Both the position numbers and the translations under genes were made by a program. Shown one piece after another: positions 9,049 to 17,168 of a DNA stretch of 64,000 bases. The notes beneath the pieces are model-generated. The model worked only from the letters and a program-made list of their open reading frames with translations. It did no database searches and had not been told where the DNA came from. The stretch is from assembly GCF_900110225.1 (NCBI RefSeq), contig NZ_FOCW01000001.1, positions 682,001 through 746,000 of the forward strand, given 5' to 3'. Within the stretch, counting starts at the first letter, position 1. Every line of letters starts with the position of its first letter. The DNA is from Allobrachymonas denitrificans DSM 15123 (GTDB lineage Bacteria; Pseudomonadota; Gammaproteobacteria; Burkholderiales; Burkholderiaceae_C).

Positions 9049-9073
9049 AACGAACGGGAACGGAAAAAGTTCC
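9049..9073 (-). promoter_or_regulatory. Predicted ECF-sigma promoter of the DUF6448/S26 operon
   Basis: On the minus strand GGAAC (9073-9069), extended to GGAACTTTTTCC, is followed after 16 bases by CGTT (9052-9049), within CCGTTCGTT-like context. It lies between the metal-sensor stop and the ATG at 8992, and the expected transcription start excludes the earlier in-frame ATG at 9049. Confidence 0.75.
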
Positions 9074-9088
9074 ATGCCTGCATCAACT

Positions 9089-9547
9089 TTATTTGTTGTG
9101 CAGCTGTTCCTCCTGCGTCGGCTCGGCGGAATAGCGGCTGAGCAGCAGGGCCAGCAGGCGGGCACGCTGTTCGGAATTGAGCAGCTCGCGTTCGGCCATC
9201 AGCTGCGTGATCACGCGTTGCTGCTGGGCGTTCTGCAGCTCGGCAATGCGTGCCTGTTCGCGCTCGATGGCGGCCGGGTCGGGCGTGCTGGCAAAGATGG
9301 CCTGCACCAGCGCTTCGCGGTGATGGCGGATTTGTTCCCAGTTGCCGTTCAGATCCTGCAGGAAGGGGCGCTCCAGGGCTTCCCACTGCTGGCGCTGTTG
9401 CGCATCCAGCGCCAGGGTGTCGGTCAGATGTTGCGGAGCCTGTGCGGCTTGCGGGCTCCACTGTTTCCAGGCGACTGCGCCCAGCATGCCGAGGTTGAGG
9501 GCCAGCGAGGCGGCCAGCAGCCAGGTGAGGGGTTTGCGTTGGCTCAT
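9089..9547 (-). CDS. Periplasmic metal-sensor-like protein (CnrX/Spy-type)
   Basis: A 152-residue protein with one N-terminal membrane anchor (about residues 8-26). A long helical, charged periplasmic part follows (ALDAQQRQQWEALERPFL, AAIEREQARIAELQNAQQQRVITQLM, LLNSEQRARLLALL). This is the pattern of the Metal_resist/CpxP-Spy superfamily that includes the nickel/cobalt sensor CnrX. Its ATG overlaps the anti-sigma stop as ATGA. Known relatives in cnr-type systems bind metal and control release of an ECF sigma factor through the anti-sigma; that role here is inferred from fold type and position. Confidence 0.78.
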   Translation of the reverse strand: MSQRKPLTWLLAASLALNLGMLGAVAWKQWSPQAAQAPQHLTDTLALDAQQRQQWEALERPFLQDLNGNWEQIRHHREALVQAIFASTPDPAAIEREQARIAELQNAQQQRVITQLMAERELLNSEQRARLLALLLSRYSAEPTQEEQLHNK

Positions 9548-10026
9548 GGCAGGGTCCTCGTCATGCGGCACAGTTCGGGGGCTGCGCACAGTCCGCCCGG
9601 CGGCACCGGGTCGAAAACGCGCACGCTGGTCATGTCCGTGGCCTGACCGACTGCCGCCGCCGGCAGCAGGCCGCCACCCAGCCAGAGGCCGACGGCCAGC
9701 GCCAGGCCGGCCGCAACTCCGCCGGGAGCGCCGCCGAACCAGCCCAGCCAGCCCGAAAGCCAGCCGGAGCTGTCCCGCGCTAGCCGGCTTGCCGGCTTGC
9801 GGGTGTTGGGGTGCGCGTGGAGGCGGTCGTGCAGATTGGCCGCCAGATCGAAGCCCAGCGCGGGCGTGGGCAGGGCGCGCAAGGCCTGCTGCAGGCCGGT
9901 GAAGGTCTGCAACTGCTTCTGGCAGAGCGGGCAGTGCAGCAGATGCTTGGACACCTGCTCGCGTTCGGCGGGGGACAGGGCGTCGTCCAGATAGGCCGAC
10001 AGGTCATCGGTAGGAGGGCAGGTCAT
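9544..10026 (-). CDS. Zinc-finger anti-sigma factor (membrane-bound)
   Basis: A 160-residue protein with an N-terminal zf-HC2/ZAS domain carrying the Hx3Cx2C motif (His28, Cys32, Cys35) and one transmembrane helix at about 102-126, followed by a short periplasmic tail with two Cys. This is the standard architecture of anti-sigma factors that sequester a cognate ECF sigma factor at the membrane. It starts 13 bases after the sigma-factor stop and overlaps the metal-sensor gene by 4 bases, so the three genes form one translationally linked unit. Confidence 0.9.
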   Translation of the reverse strand: MTCPPTDDLSAYLDDALSPAEREQVSKHLLHCPLCQKQLQTFTGLQQALRALPTPALGFDLAANLHDRLHAHPNTRKPASRLARDSSGWLSGWLGWFGGAPGGVAAGLALAVGLWLGGGLLPAAAVGQATDMTSVRVFDPVPPGGLCAAPELCRMTRTLP

Positions 10027-10039
10027 GGCAGGCTTTCAG

Positions 10040-10594
10040 TCATCGGGGCATGGTTTCGGCCAGGGCAAGCCGCGCACGGGCAATGCGCGACTTGATGGTG
10101 CCCAGCGGCACATCCAGTACCAGGGCGATTTCGTCATAGGACAGTTGTTCGATCTCGCGCAGCAGCAGCACTTCGCGCTGGTCGGTCGGCAGGCGGGCCA
10201 GCGCCGTTTCGAGCAGGCGCAGCTGTTCCACGCCTTGCAGCGCGGCTTCGGGGGTGGGTGCGGTATCCACGAGCCGGGCTTCCTGTTCAGGCTCCAGCGT
10301 GACGAAGTCCACCCGCTGGCTGCGCCGAAGCATGTCATACGCCAGATTGCGCGCGATGCGCAGCAGCCAGGTGCTGAACTGGGCATCGGGTCGCCATCGG
10401 GGCAGTGCTTCGTAGGCGTGCATGAAGGTCTCCTGCGTCAGGTCCTGCGCGTCCTCGCGCGTGCGCGTCAGCCGCAGCAGGAACCGGAACACGCGATCCT
10501 GGAAACGCCGTACCAGTTCGGCAAACGCCGTCGCATCGCCACGCTGGGCGCGGGCAATGCAGTCGTCGTCGGTGAGCTGGCGGGTGTTTCGCAT
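10040..10594 (-). CDS. ECF (sigma-70 family, RpoE-like) RNA polymerase sigma factor
   Basis: A 184-residue ECF sigma factor. Region 2 spans about residues 20-90 with the DLTQETFMHAYEAL helix that binds core polymerase and the -10 element. Region 4 spans about 125-180 with the helix-turn-helix LSYDEIALVLDVPLGTIKSR that reads the -35. There is no region 1 or 3. It heads an operon with its anti-sigma factor and a periplasmic sensor. The GGAAC-N16-CGTT element 40 bases upstream matches those before two other units in the island, so it most likely autoregulates and drives all three. Confidence 0.94.
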   Translation of the reverse strand: MRNTRQLTDDDCIARAQRGDATAFAELVRRFQDRVFRFLLRLTRTREDAQDLTQETFMHAYEALPRWRPDAQFSTWLLRIARNLAYDMLRRSQRVDFVTLEPEQEARLVDTAPTPEAALQGVEQLRLLETALARLPTDQREVLLLREIEQLSYDEIALVLDVPLGTIKSRIARARLALAETMPR

Positions 10595-10611
10595 GATCTG
10601 GTCATTGATTC

Positions 10612-10636
10612 AACGAACGGCGCGCAGGAAAGTTCC
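10612..10636 (-). promoter_or_regulatory. Predicted ECF-sigma autoregulatory promoter
   Basis: On the minus strand GGAAC (10636-10632), extended to GGAACTTTCC, is followed after 16 bases by CGTT (10615-10612), itself preceded by another CGTT. It lies 18-42 bases upstream of the sigma-factor ATG. Two other copies occur at 9049-9073 and 7736-7761. Confidence 0.75.
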
Positions 10637-10825
10637 ACCTTTCAGACAAGAATTTCCATGAACCGGCGCTTCAAGGAGGTACCAGCACTGGGTGGATGCG
10701 AGTTTACAGAACGCGACGGGCGCTGGAGCGCAAGCCCCCCTGTCCCGTGCGTGCTGCAAGGGCAGTGTATCCTTGGCCCAAGCCATCGGGCCCGGCCCGG
10801 TTTGACGGATTGTGGAGGACGGAAC

Positions 10826-11659
10826 ATGCAGCGCATCGAACAGCACGCCAGCTTTGGCGGTCGTCAGGAAGTCTGGCAGCACGCCAGCACCAGCACGGGC
10901 ACCGACATGAAAGTGGGCGTGTTCCTGCCGCCCAGGGCGCTGGCAGGGCAGAAGTGCCCGGTGCTGTACTGGCTCTCGGGCCTCACCTGCAACGAGCAGA
11001 ATTTCATCACCAAGGCAGGAGCGCAGCAGTTTGCCGCACAGCATGAGCTGATTCTGGTGGCGCCCGATACCAGCCCGCGCGGCGAAGGCGTGGCCAATGA
11101 CGAGGCCTACGATCTGGGGCAGGGCGCAGGCTTCTACCTGAACGCCACGCAGCAGCCCTGGGCGCAGCACTATCGCATGGAAGACTACGTGGTGCAGGAG
11201 CTGCCGGCCCTGATCGAGGCGCACTTTCCGGCCAACGAGCTGCGCGGCATCTTCGGACACTCCATGGGCGGGCATGGTGCGCTGACGCTGGCGTTGCGTC
11301 ATCCGGGGCGCTACTGCAGCGTGTCGGCGTTTGCGCCCATCGTGGCACCGAGCCAGGTGCCGTGGGGACAGAAGGCTTTTGCCGCCTATCTGGGGCCGGA
11401 CGAGGCGTTGTGGAAGCAGCACGATACGGTCGCGCTGATTGCGACGGCGCAGGAGCGCCTGACGCTGCTGGTGGATCAGGGCGATGCGGATGATTTCCTG
11501 GCGGGGCAACTCAAGCCCGAGCTGCTCTGGCAGGCCTGCGCCGCCACCCAGCACCCGCTGAAGCTGCGCATGCATTCGGGCTATGACCACAGCTACTACT
11601 TCATTGCCAGCTTCATGCAGGAGCATGTGGAGCACCATGCGGCGGCCTTGAACGCCTGA
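10826..11659 (+). CDS. fghA: S-formylglutathione hydrolase
   Basis: FghA hydrolyses S-formylglutathione to formate and glutathione, completing formaldehyde detoxification begun by AdhC. The 277-residue alpha/beta hydrolase has the nucleophile elbow GHSMGGHG (Ser146), an acidic residue in VDQGDADDF (about 222) and the catalytic His in SGYDHSYYF (His255). The ATG at 10826 has GGAGGA about 8 bases upstream and gives the usual N-terminus; the reading frame stays open for 800 bases upstream, but that part is antisense to the sigma and anti-sigma genes. Usually adjacent to adhC; here it is separated from it. Confidence 0.95.
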   Translation: MQRIEQHASFGGRQEVWQHASTSTGTDMKVGVFLPPRALAGQKCPVLYWLSGLTCNEQNFITKAGAQQFAAQHELILVAPDTSPRGEGVANDEAYDLGQGAGFYLNATQQPWAQHYRMEDYVVQELPALIEAHFPANELRGIFGHSMGGHGALTLALRHPGRYCSVSAFAPIVAPSQVPWGQKAFAAYLGPDEALWKQHDTVALIATAQERLTLLVDQGDADDFLAGQLKPELLWQACAATQHPLKLRMHSGYDHSYYFIASFMQEHVEHHAAALNA

Positions 11660-11769
11660 GGCATGGCTTGCTGTTGGAGCGCATGGCGAGGCTCTGGCGA
11701 AGGTCGTGGCGGGACGCGCACCTGTGCGGAGGAGCCGCCTGCCAGAACGGGCGGTAGGCGCCTTCAGGA

Positions 11770-12996
11770 TCAGGCAGCAGGCTGTCCGCGCGTTCCGGGG
11801 GCCAGCAGCAGCGCCAGCGCAGTCACCCCCGCAAAGCCGGCGCCAGCCCAGAAAGTCAGCGACGGGCCGTGTGCATCCCACAGCCAGCCGGCGATCAGGC
11901 TGGCAGCCAGCATGGCCACGCCACTCACCAGATTGAACATGCCAAACGCCGTGCCGAGCAGGGATTGGGGTGCACGGTCGGCCACCAGCTTGGAGAGCAG
12001 GCCCTGCGTGACCGCCATGTGCAGCCCCCACAGCGCGGACCCTACATAGACCATCCACACATTCGGAGCCAGCGCCAGCACCACGTCGGCGGCCACCAGC
12101 AGTGCCAGTCCGAGCAGCATCAGGGTGCGCGGCTGCATGCGGTCGGAGGCGGCGCCGGCAGGATAGGCGCCTGCGGCATAGACGATGTTCATCACCACCA
12201 TCACGATGGGCACCAGTGCCATGGCCACCCCCATGCTTTGCGCGCGCAGCACCAGAAAGGCCTCGCTGAAGCGCGCCAGCGTGAACACGGCGCCGATCAG
12301 CACGATCAGCCAGTACTGCAGCGGCAGCTCCTTCACGCTGGACCAGTGCAGGCGCTTGCCGTTGGCCCTGGCTTCGCCGGCCGGCTTTTCCGGATCGCGC
12401 ACCCAGATCGCCAGCAGCACCACGCAAATCACCGCCGGAATCACCGAAAACCACATGGCCAGGCGCAGGTTGTCGGCCAGCCACAGCATCAGCAGCACCG
12501 CCAGCAACGGGCCGGCCAGTGCCCCCACGGAATCCAGCGACTGGCGCAAGCCATAGGCCGCGCCGCGCATGTGCGGCGGGGCAATGTCTGCCACCAGGGC
12601 ATCACGCGGTGCGCCTCGAATACCCTTGCCGATGCGGTCGATGAAGCGCGCCGCCATCACCCAGCCCATGCTGTGTGCCAGCGGAAAGATCGGCTTGGTC
12701 AGCGCCGCCATGCCGTAACCCAGCACCATCAGCCACTTGCGCTTGCCGAGATAGTCGCTCAATGCACCGGAAAACACCTTGGTGATGGAGGCCGTAGCCT
12801 CGGCAATGCCTTCCACCAGCCCCACCGCCACCATGGAGGCGCCCAGCGTGCCGACCATGAACAGCGGCAGCAGGCTGTGAATCAGCTCGGACGAGATGTC
12901 CATGAACAGCGAGGCAAAACCCATGGCCCAGATGCCGGCGGGGAGGGCACGGGGCGAGATGCGCTGTGCAGGGGGAGTCTGTGGTTGTTGGCCCAT
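11770..12996 (-). CDS. Major facilitator superfamily transporter
   Basis: A 408-residue inner-membrane protein with about 12 hydrophobic segments. The MFS loop 2-3 signature appears as SGALSDYLGKRKWLM (about residues 75-90), and GIRGAPRDALVAD follows the fourth helix. It resembles drug/metabolite efflux permeases of the DHA type, but the substrate cannot be read from the sequence. The ATG at 12996 is chosen because residues before it (open frame to 13167) do not look like MFS sequence. It is convergent with fghA and divergent from the PatZ-like gene; no operon partner. Confidence 0.85.
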   Translation of the reverse strand: MGQQPQTPPAQRISPRALPAGIWAMGFASLFMDISSELIHSLLPLFMVGTLGASMVAVGLVEGIAEATASITKVFSGALSDYLGKRKWLMVLGYGMAALTKPIFPLAHSMGWVMAARFIDRIGKGIRGAPRDALVADIAPPHMRGAAYGLRQSLDSVGALAGPLLAVLLMLWLADNLRLAMWFSVIPAVICVVLLAIWVRDPEKPAGEARANGKRLHWSSVKELPLQYWLIVLIGAVFTLARFSEAFLVLRAQSMGVAMALVPIVMVVMNIVYAAGAYPAGAASDRMQPRTLMLLGLALLVAADVVLALAPNVWMVYVGSALWGLHMAVTQGLLSKLVADRAPQSLLGTAFGMFNLVSGVAMLAASLIAGWLWDAHGPSLTFWAGAGFAGVTALALLLAPGTRGQPAA

Positions 12997-13269
12997 GGCG
13001 CGCTGAAGAAAGGGGCTGGCGGCCGCGCCTTCCGGATAAAGCGGATGGCGCTGCCGCAATCGTTCCACTATAGGAGAAAACCGGCTTGCATGTGCCTGCG
13101 CGCAACGCGTGTGTGCGATTTGTCTCGGCCTCCTGACGCAGGTCAGTGGACAGCCAGCAATACCCATTGGGAAAACGGGGAAGCTCGGTTACAGTTGGTC
13201 GTGTAACACGCCGCCACGCTGCGCTGCAGCGCGGGGCTTCTGTGTGCCCTCAACCGACAGGCTTACGAT

Positions 13270-15957
13270 ATGGACCAGCACTACCTCACGCCCCTGTTTG
13301 CTCCTTCCTCTATCGCGGTGTTTGCCGGCAACCCCGAGTTGCGCGAATCCGATCCTGCCTACCGGGATGCGAAGAACCTCTACGAGGCCCTTACGGCTCA
13401 GCGCTACACCGGCAAGTTCAACTTCCTGGACGTGGACACCACCGAAGGCCGCCTGGCGGACCTGATCAATACCGGTGCCGACCTGGCGCTGGTGGCATTG
13501 CCCCCGCACAAGGTGATGGCGGCACTGGAAGTGGCAGGGCGCATCCGCTGCAAGGCGGCGCTGATCATCTCCACCGGCATCACGGCCGAGCAGGCGTCCG
13601 AACTGCGCGCCGTGGCACGCCGCAATAACATGTTCCTGATGGGCCCGAACAGCCGCGGCTTCCAGCGCCCGCATCTGGGGCTCAACTCCAGCATCGTCGG
13701 TCCGATTGCCGAGAAGGGGCCGCTGGCGCTGGTGTCGCAATCGGGCGCACTCACCTCGGCCCTGCTGGACTGGGCACGGCCCAACAAGGTGGGCTTCTCC
13801 ACCGTGATCTCGCTGGGCCCGCACACTGCCGTGGACATGGCGCAGACGCTGGATTTCCTGGCCGCCGATCCGCAGACCCACAGCATCGTGGTGTATCTGG
13901 AAGGCATCAAGAATGCCCGTAATTTCATGAGCGCGCTGCGCGCTGCCGCCATCGCCAAGCCGGTGGTGGTGCTCAAGGCGGGCCGCAAGCAGGCGGGCAA
14001 CGTGGCAGCGCGCACGCATTCGGCCGCCATTGTGGGCAGCGACGAGGTGTTTGATGCCGCACTGCGCCGCGGCGGTGCCGTGCGCATCCGTTCCTTCACC
14101 GAATTGTTCTCGGCCGTGCAGTGCCTGGCATCGCGCTACCGCCCGGTGGGCAAGCGCCTGGCCATCATCACCAACGGCGGCGGCCCCGGCGTGCTGGCCG
14201 CAGACCGTGCCAACGACATTGGCCTGGAACTGGGCCATCTGTCCGACACCACGGTCAACGCACTCAAGCCCAAACTGCTGCCGCAAGCCTCGCTGGTGGA
14301 CCTGATGGACCTGACCGAGGACGCATTGGGAGAGCACTTCCTGGAGGCGCTGCGTGCTGCCGCTTCCGATCCCAACATCGACGGCGTGTTGACCATCCAC
14401 ACGCCCAAGATCGGGACCGACATGGAGGGCGTGGCCACGGCCATTGCGCAGGAACGCCCGAAGTTTTCCAAGCCGCTGATCAGCTGCGTGATGGGCGATG
14501 CCTCGGTGCACGAGGCGCGCAACATCCTGAACAATGCCAGCATCCCCACCTTCCGCAGTCCGGAAGCTGCCGTGGGGGCTTTCGGCAACATCGCCTCTTA
14601 CTACCACAACCAGAAGCTGCTGCAGCAGACGCCGCCGCCGCTCACCCATCTGGCCAAGCCCGATGTGGAGGGCGCACGCATGCTGCTGGAAGGCGTGCTG
14701 GCCGAGCGTCGCCAGATCCTGACCGAGATGGAATCGAAGGCGCTGCTGTCGGCCTTCCACATCCCTGTTACGCAGACGATTCTGGCGCGCAGCGCGACCG
14801 AAGCCATGATGCTGGCCGCGCAACTGGGCTTCCCGGTGGCGCTCAAGATCGACTCGCCCGACATTCCGCACAAGAGCGACGTGAACGGCGTGGCGCTCAA
14901 CATCATGAACGCCGTGGGCGTGCGTGACGTGTTCGAGGAGATGATGGAAAACGTGGCACGCAAGATGCCCAAGGCGCGCATCAACGGCGTGTCGGTGCAG
15001 CGCATGGCGCGCCACAACCGCGGCCGCGAGCTGTACATCGGCGTGGTGACGGACGAGCCTTTCGGCCCCGTGATCGCTTTCGGTGCAGGCGGCACCATGG
15101 TCGAACTGTATGACGACCGCGCGATGGAATTGCCGCCGCTCAACCAGTTCCTGGCGCGCCACATGATCGAGCGCTCACGCGTATCCGCCACGCTCGATGC
15201 CTGGCGCGGTGCCACGCCGGTGGATCGCGAGGCGCTGGAACAGGTGTTGCTGCGCGTCTCCGAAATGGTGTGCGAGCTGCCGCAGCTGCGCGAGATGGAC
15301 ATCAACCCCATCATCGTGGACGAAGACGGCGCCGTGGCGGTGGATGCGCGCATCGTGGTGGGCAACACGCTGGCCACGGCACGGCCCTACCAGCACCTGT
15401 CCATCCTGCCGTATCCGGCGCACTTCGAGCAGCAATGGCCGCTGCCGGGGGGCGGGCACTACATCGTGCGTCCCATCCATCCGGACGATGCCGAGATGCT
15501 GCAGACGCTGGTGCGCGAACTCAAGCCGGAAAGCCGCTACAACCGCTTCGTGTCGGCGCTGACCGAGCTGTCACCCAACATGCTCTCCAAGTTCACGCTG
15601 ATCGATTACGACCGCGAAATGGCGCTGGTGGCCATCCTGATCGACAGACAGGTGGAAGAAGACGGCAGCGTGACCGAAACGCAGCGCATCGTCGGCTCGG
15701 CACGCTACGTGACCAACCCGGACAGCAGCACCTGCGAATTCTCGCTGCTGGTGGCCGACGACATGTCCGGCAAGGGCATGGGCTCGCGCCTGATGCGCTC
15801 CATCATGGACGTGGCGCGCGAGAAGGGGTTGAGCGAAATCATCGGTCTGGTGCTGACCAATAACTCCGGCATGCTGAAGCTGATGCGGTCGCTGGGCTTC
15901 ACCATCAAGGCTTATCCGGATGATCCGGATTTCAGGTTGGTGACGCATCAGTTGTGA
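13270..15957 (+). CDS. patZ: Protein lysine acetyltransferase (PatZ/Pka type: NDP-forming acyl-CoA synthetase + GNAT)
   Basis: An 895-residue fusion. Residues about 1-460 are a CoA-binding and succinyl-CoA-synthetase-like ligase region (LMGPNSRGF, ARTHSAAIVGSDE, NGGGPGVLAAD). Residues about 470-700 are an ATP-grasp region (GFPVALKIDSPDIPHKSDV, GVVTDEPFGPVIAFGAGG, MDINPIIVDEDGA). The last 160 residues are a GNAT acetyltransferase (VADDMSGKGMGSRLM). Known homologues acetylate lysines of acetyl-CoA synthetase and other proteins, with the ligase half usually regulatory. It still has a His in the THSAAIVGSD segment where active ligases carry the phospho-His. Monocistronic. Confidence 0.9.
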   Translation: MDQHYLTPLFAPSSIAVFAGNPELRESDPAYRDAKNLYEALTAQRYTGKFNFLDVDTTEGRLADLINTGADLALVALPPHKVMAALEVAGRIRCKAALIISTGITAEQASELRAVARRNNMFLMGPNSRGFQRPHLGLNSSIVGPIAEKGPLALVSQSGALTSALLDWARPNKVGFSTVISLGPHTAVDMAQTLDFLAADPQTHSIVVYLEGIKNARNFMSALRAAAIAKPVVVLKAGRKQAGNVAARTHSAAIVGSDEVFDAALRRGGAVRIRSFTELFSAVQCLASRYRPVGKRLAIITNGGGPGVLAADRANDIGLELGHLSDTTVNALKPKLLPQASLVDLMDLTEDALGEHFLEALRAAASDPNIDGVLTIHTPKIGTDMEGVATAIAQERPKFSKPLISCVMGDASVHEARNILNNASIPTFRSPEAAVGAFGNIASYYHNQKLLQQTPPPLTHLAKPDVEGARMLLEGVLAERRQILTEMESKALLSAFHIPVTQTILARSATEAMMLAAQLGFPVALKIDSPDIPHKSDVNGVALNIMNAVGVRDVFEEMMENVARKMPKARINGVSVQRMARHNRGRELYIGVVTDEPFGPVIAFGAGGTMVELYDDRAMELPPLNQFLARHMIERSRVSATLDAWRGATPVDREALEQVLLRVSEMVCELPQLREMDINPIIVDEDGAVAVDARIVVGNTLATARPYQHLSILPYPAHFEQQWPLPGGGHYIVRPIHPDDAEMLQTLVRELKPESRYNRFVSALTELSPNMLSKFTLIDYDREMALVAILIDRQVEEDGSVTETQRIVGSARYVTNPDSSTCEFSLLVADDMSGKGMGSRLMRSIMDVAREKGLSEIIGLVLTNNSGMLKLMRSLGFTIKAYPDDPDFRLVTHQL

Positions 15958-16087
15958 TGTTGCCGGCGGGCATCTGGTGTGCCCGCAATGAAAACACCTT
16001 TTTCAAAGCCTTAGGTTTTCAATTTTCAGTTTGTATTAGTATAAACTTCGCATCTTATACGCGTGACAATCTGATTGGAGGCTGATT

Positions 16088-16318
16088 TTGAGTGCAATGA
16101 TTACGGGTGTTTTGTTTCTGCTCTTTGGGGTGCTTGGCTTGTATCTGGTCAGCCGTCGCCAGTTCTATCGGCGCAATGTTGCCGGAGTCGAGGAGTTCAG
16201 CAGCCATTCAGCAATGATTGGCGCGCGGCTTCTTGAGAAAGTCATCAGGATCGCCTCGTGGCTGCTGGTTGTTTTCGGCATCATTGCCGTGATCGCAGCC
16301 TACAGCCGACCTGCCTGA
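16088..16318 (+). CDS. Small two-helix membrane protein, unknown function
   Basis: A 76-residue protein with hydrophobic helices at about residues 4-22 and 55-72 around a basic, polar loop (SRRQFYRRNVAGVEEF). GGAGG at 16077-16081 lies 6 bases before a TTG at 16088 but 15 bases before the next ATG (16097), so the TTG is the better start. The upstream 90 bases are clearly AT-rich compared with the surroundings and include TATTAGTATAAA. I do not recognise a family. Confidence 0.65.
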   Translation: MSAMITGVLFLLFGVLGLYLVSRRQFYRRNVAGVEEFSSHSAMIGARLLEKVIRIASWLLVVFGIIAVIAAYSRPA

Positions 16319-16382
16319 ACGGTGCATACTGAATAATGGTCTTTCAGGGTAGCTTGCGGGGCGACCCTGGACGAGCCGTGAG

Positions 16383-17168
16383 CTACAGGGCGGCTGTCGA
16401 ACTGAGCGCGGTGATGGAGACTCGAAGCAAGCCTGTGCCAGGCCGTCTGTCCACCAGTGCGTCAACACCATAGACTCTTGCAATATTTTCGGGCGTCAGG
16501 GCAGAGGCAGGTGTTCCCCGAGTGATGACATTGCCCCCCTGCATCACGTAGATGCGGTCGCAGTACTGCGCAGCAATGTTCAGATCATGCAGCGCCACCT
16601 GCACCGTCCGTCCCGATTGCTTGACCAGATGCATCAGCTCCAGCTGATACCGGATATCGAGATGGTTGGTCGGCTCATCCAGTATCAGCACTTCCGGTTC
16701 CTGCGCCAGCGCGCGGGCCAGCAGTACGCGCTGCTTTTCGCCGCCAGACAGGCCGGAGAAGTCCCGCTCCGCCAGGTGCAGACAGCCGACCTGCCGAAGA
16801 CAATCCTCCACCACCTGCAGATCGTGCGCACTGTTGCGTGCCCAGGGAGACTGGTGCGGAATCCGCCCCATCATCACGGCCTCCTGCACGGTGTAATCAA
16901 ACACATGGGCTGACTCCTGCCCCAGCACAGCGACCTTTTGGGCAAATTCGCGGGGGGAGAGCGTCCAGATGTCGCGGCCGTCCAGGTGCACGCTGCCGCT
17001 GTCGGGCCGGGTGTGGCGATACATCATGCGCAGCAGGCTGGATTTGCCGCAGCCATTGGGGCCGAGCAGGCCGACGCACTCGCCCCGTTCCACATGCAGG
17101 CTGACGCTGTCGACAATGCGTTGGCCATCCACCGACCAGCTCACGTTGCGTGCTTCCAGCAGGCTCAT
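16383..17168 (-). CDS. btuD: Cobalamin ABC importer, ATP-binding protein
   Basis: A 261-residue ABC ATPase of the iron-siderophore/B12 importer class. It has Walker A LLGPNGCGKSSLLRM (about 33-47), the ABC signature LSGGEKQRVLLARAL (about 141-155) and Walker B VLILDEPTNHLD. It is the last gene of the btuB-F-C-D set; its ATG overlaps the permease stop as ATGA. The B12 assignment comes from the cobalamin riboswitch upstream of the operon, since the ATPase alone could equally serve a siderophore. Confidence 0.88.
   Translation of the reverse strand: MSLLEARNVSWSVDGQRIVDSVSLHVERGECVGLLGPNGCGKSSLLRMMYRHTRPDSGSVHLDGRDIWTLSPREFAQKVAVLGQESAHVFDYTVQEAVMMGRIPHQSPWARNSAHDLQVVEDCLRQVGCLHLAERDFSGLSGGEKQRVLLARALAQEPEVLILDEPTNHLDIRYQLELMHLVKQSGRTVQVALHDLNIAAQYCDRIYVMQGGNVITRGTPASALTPENIARVYGVDALVDRRPGTGLLRVSITALSSTAAL

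Noticed and set aside
10025-10825. An N-terminal extension of fghA of 267 codons, open upstream of its ATG
   Set aside because: It is antisense to the sigma factor and anti-sigma genes, and a good ribosome site precedes the ATG at 10826 that gives the normal FghA length.
13189-15162. A 657-codon minus-strand frame opposite the PatZ-like gene
   Set aside because: His/Gln-rich shadow with no domain; the plus-strand gene has clear CoA-synthetase, ATP-grasp and GNAT motifs.
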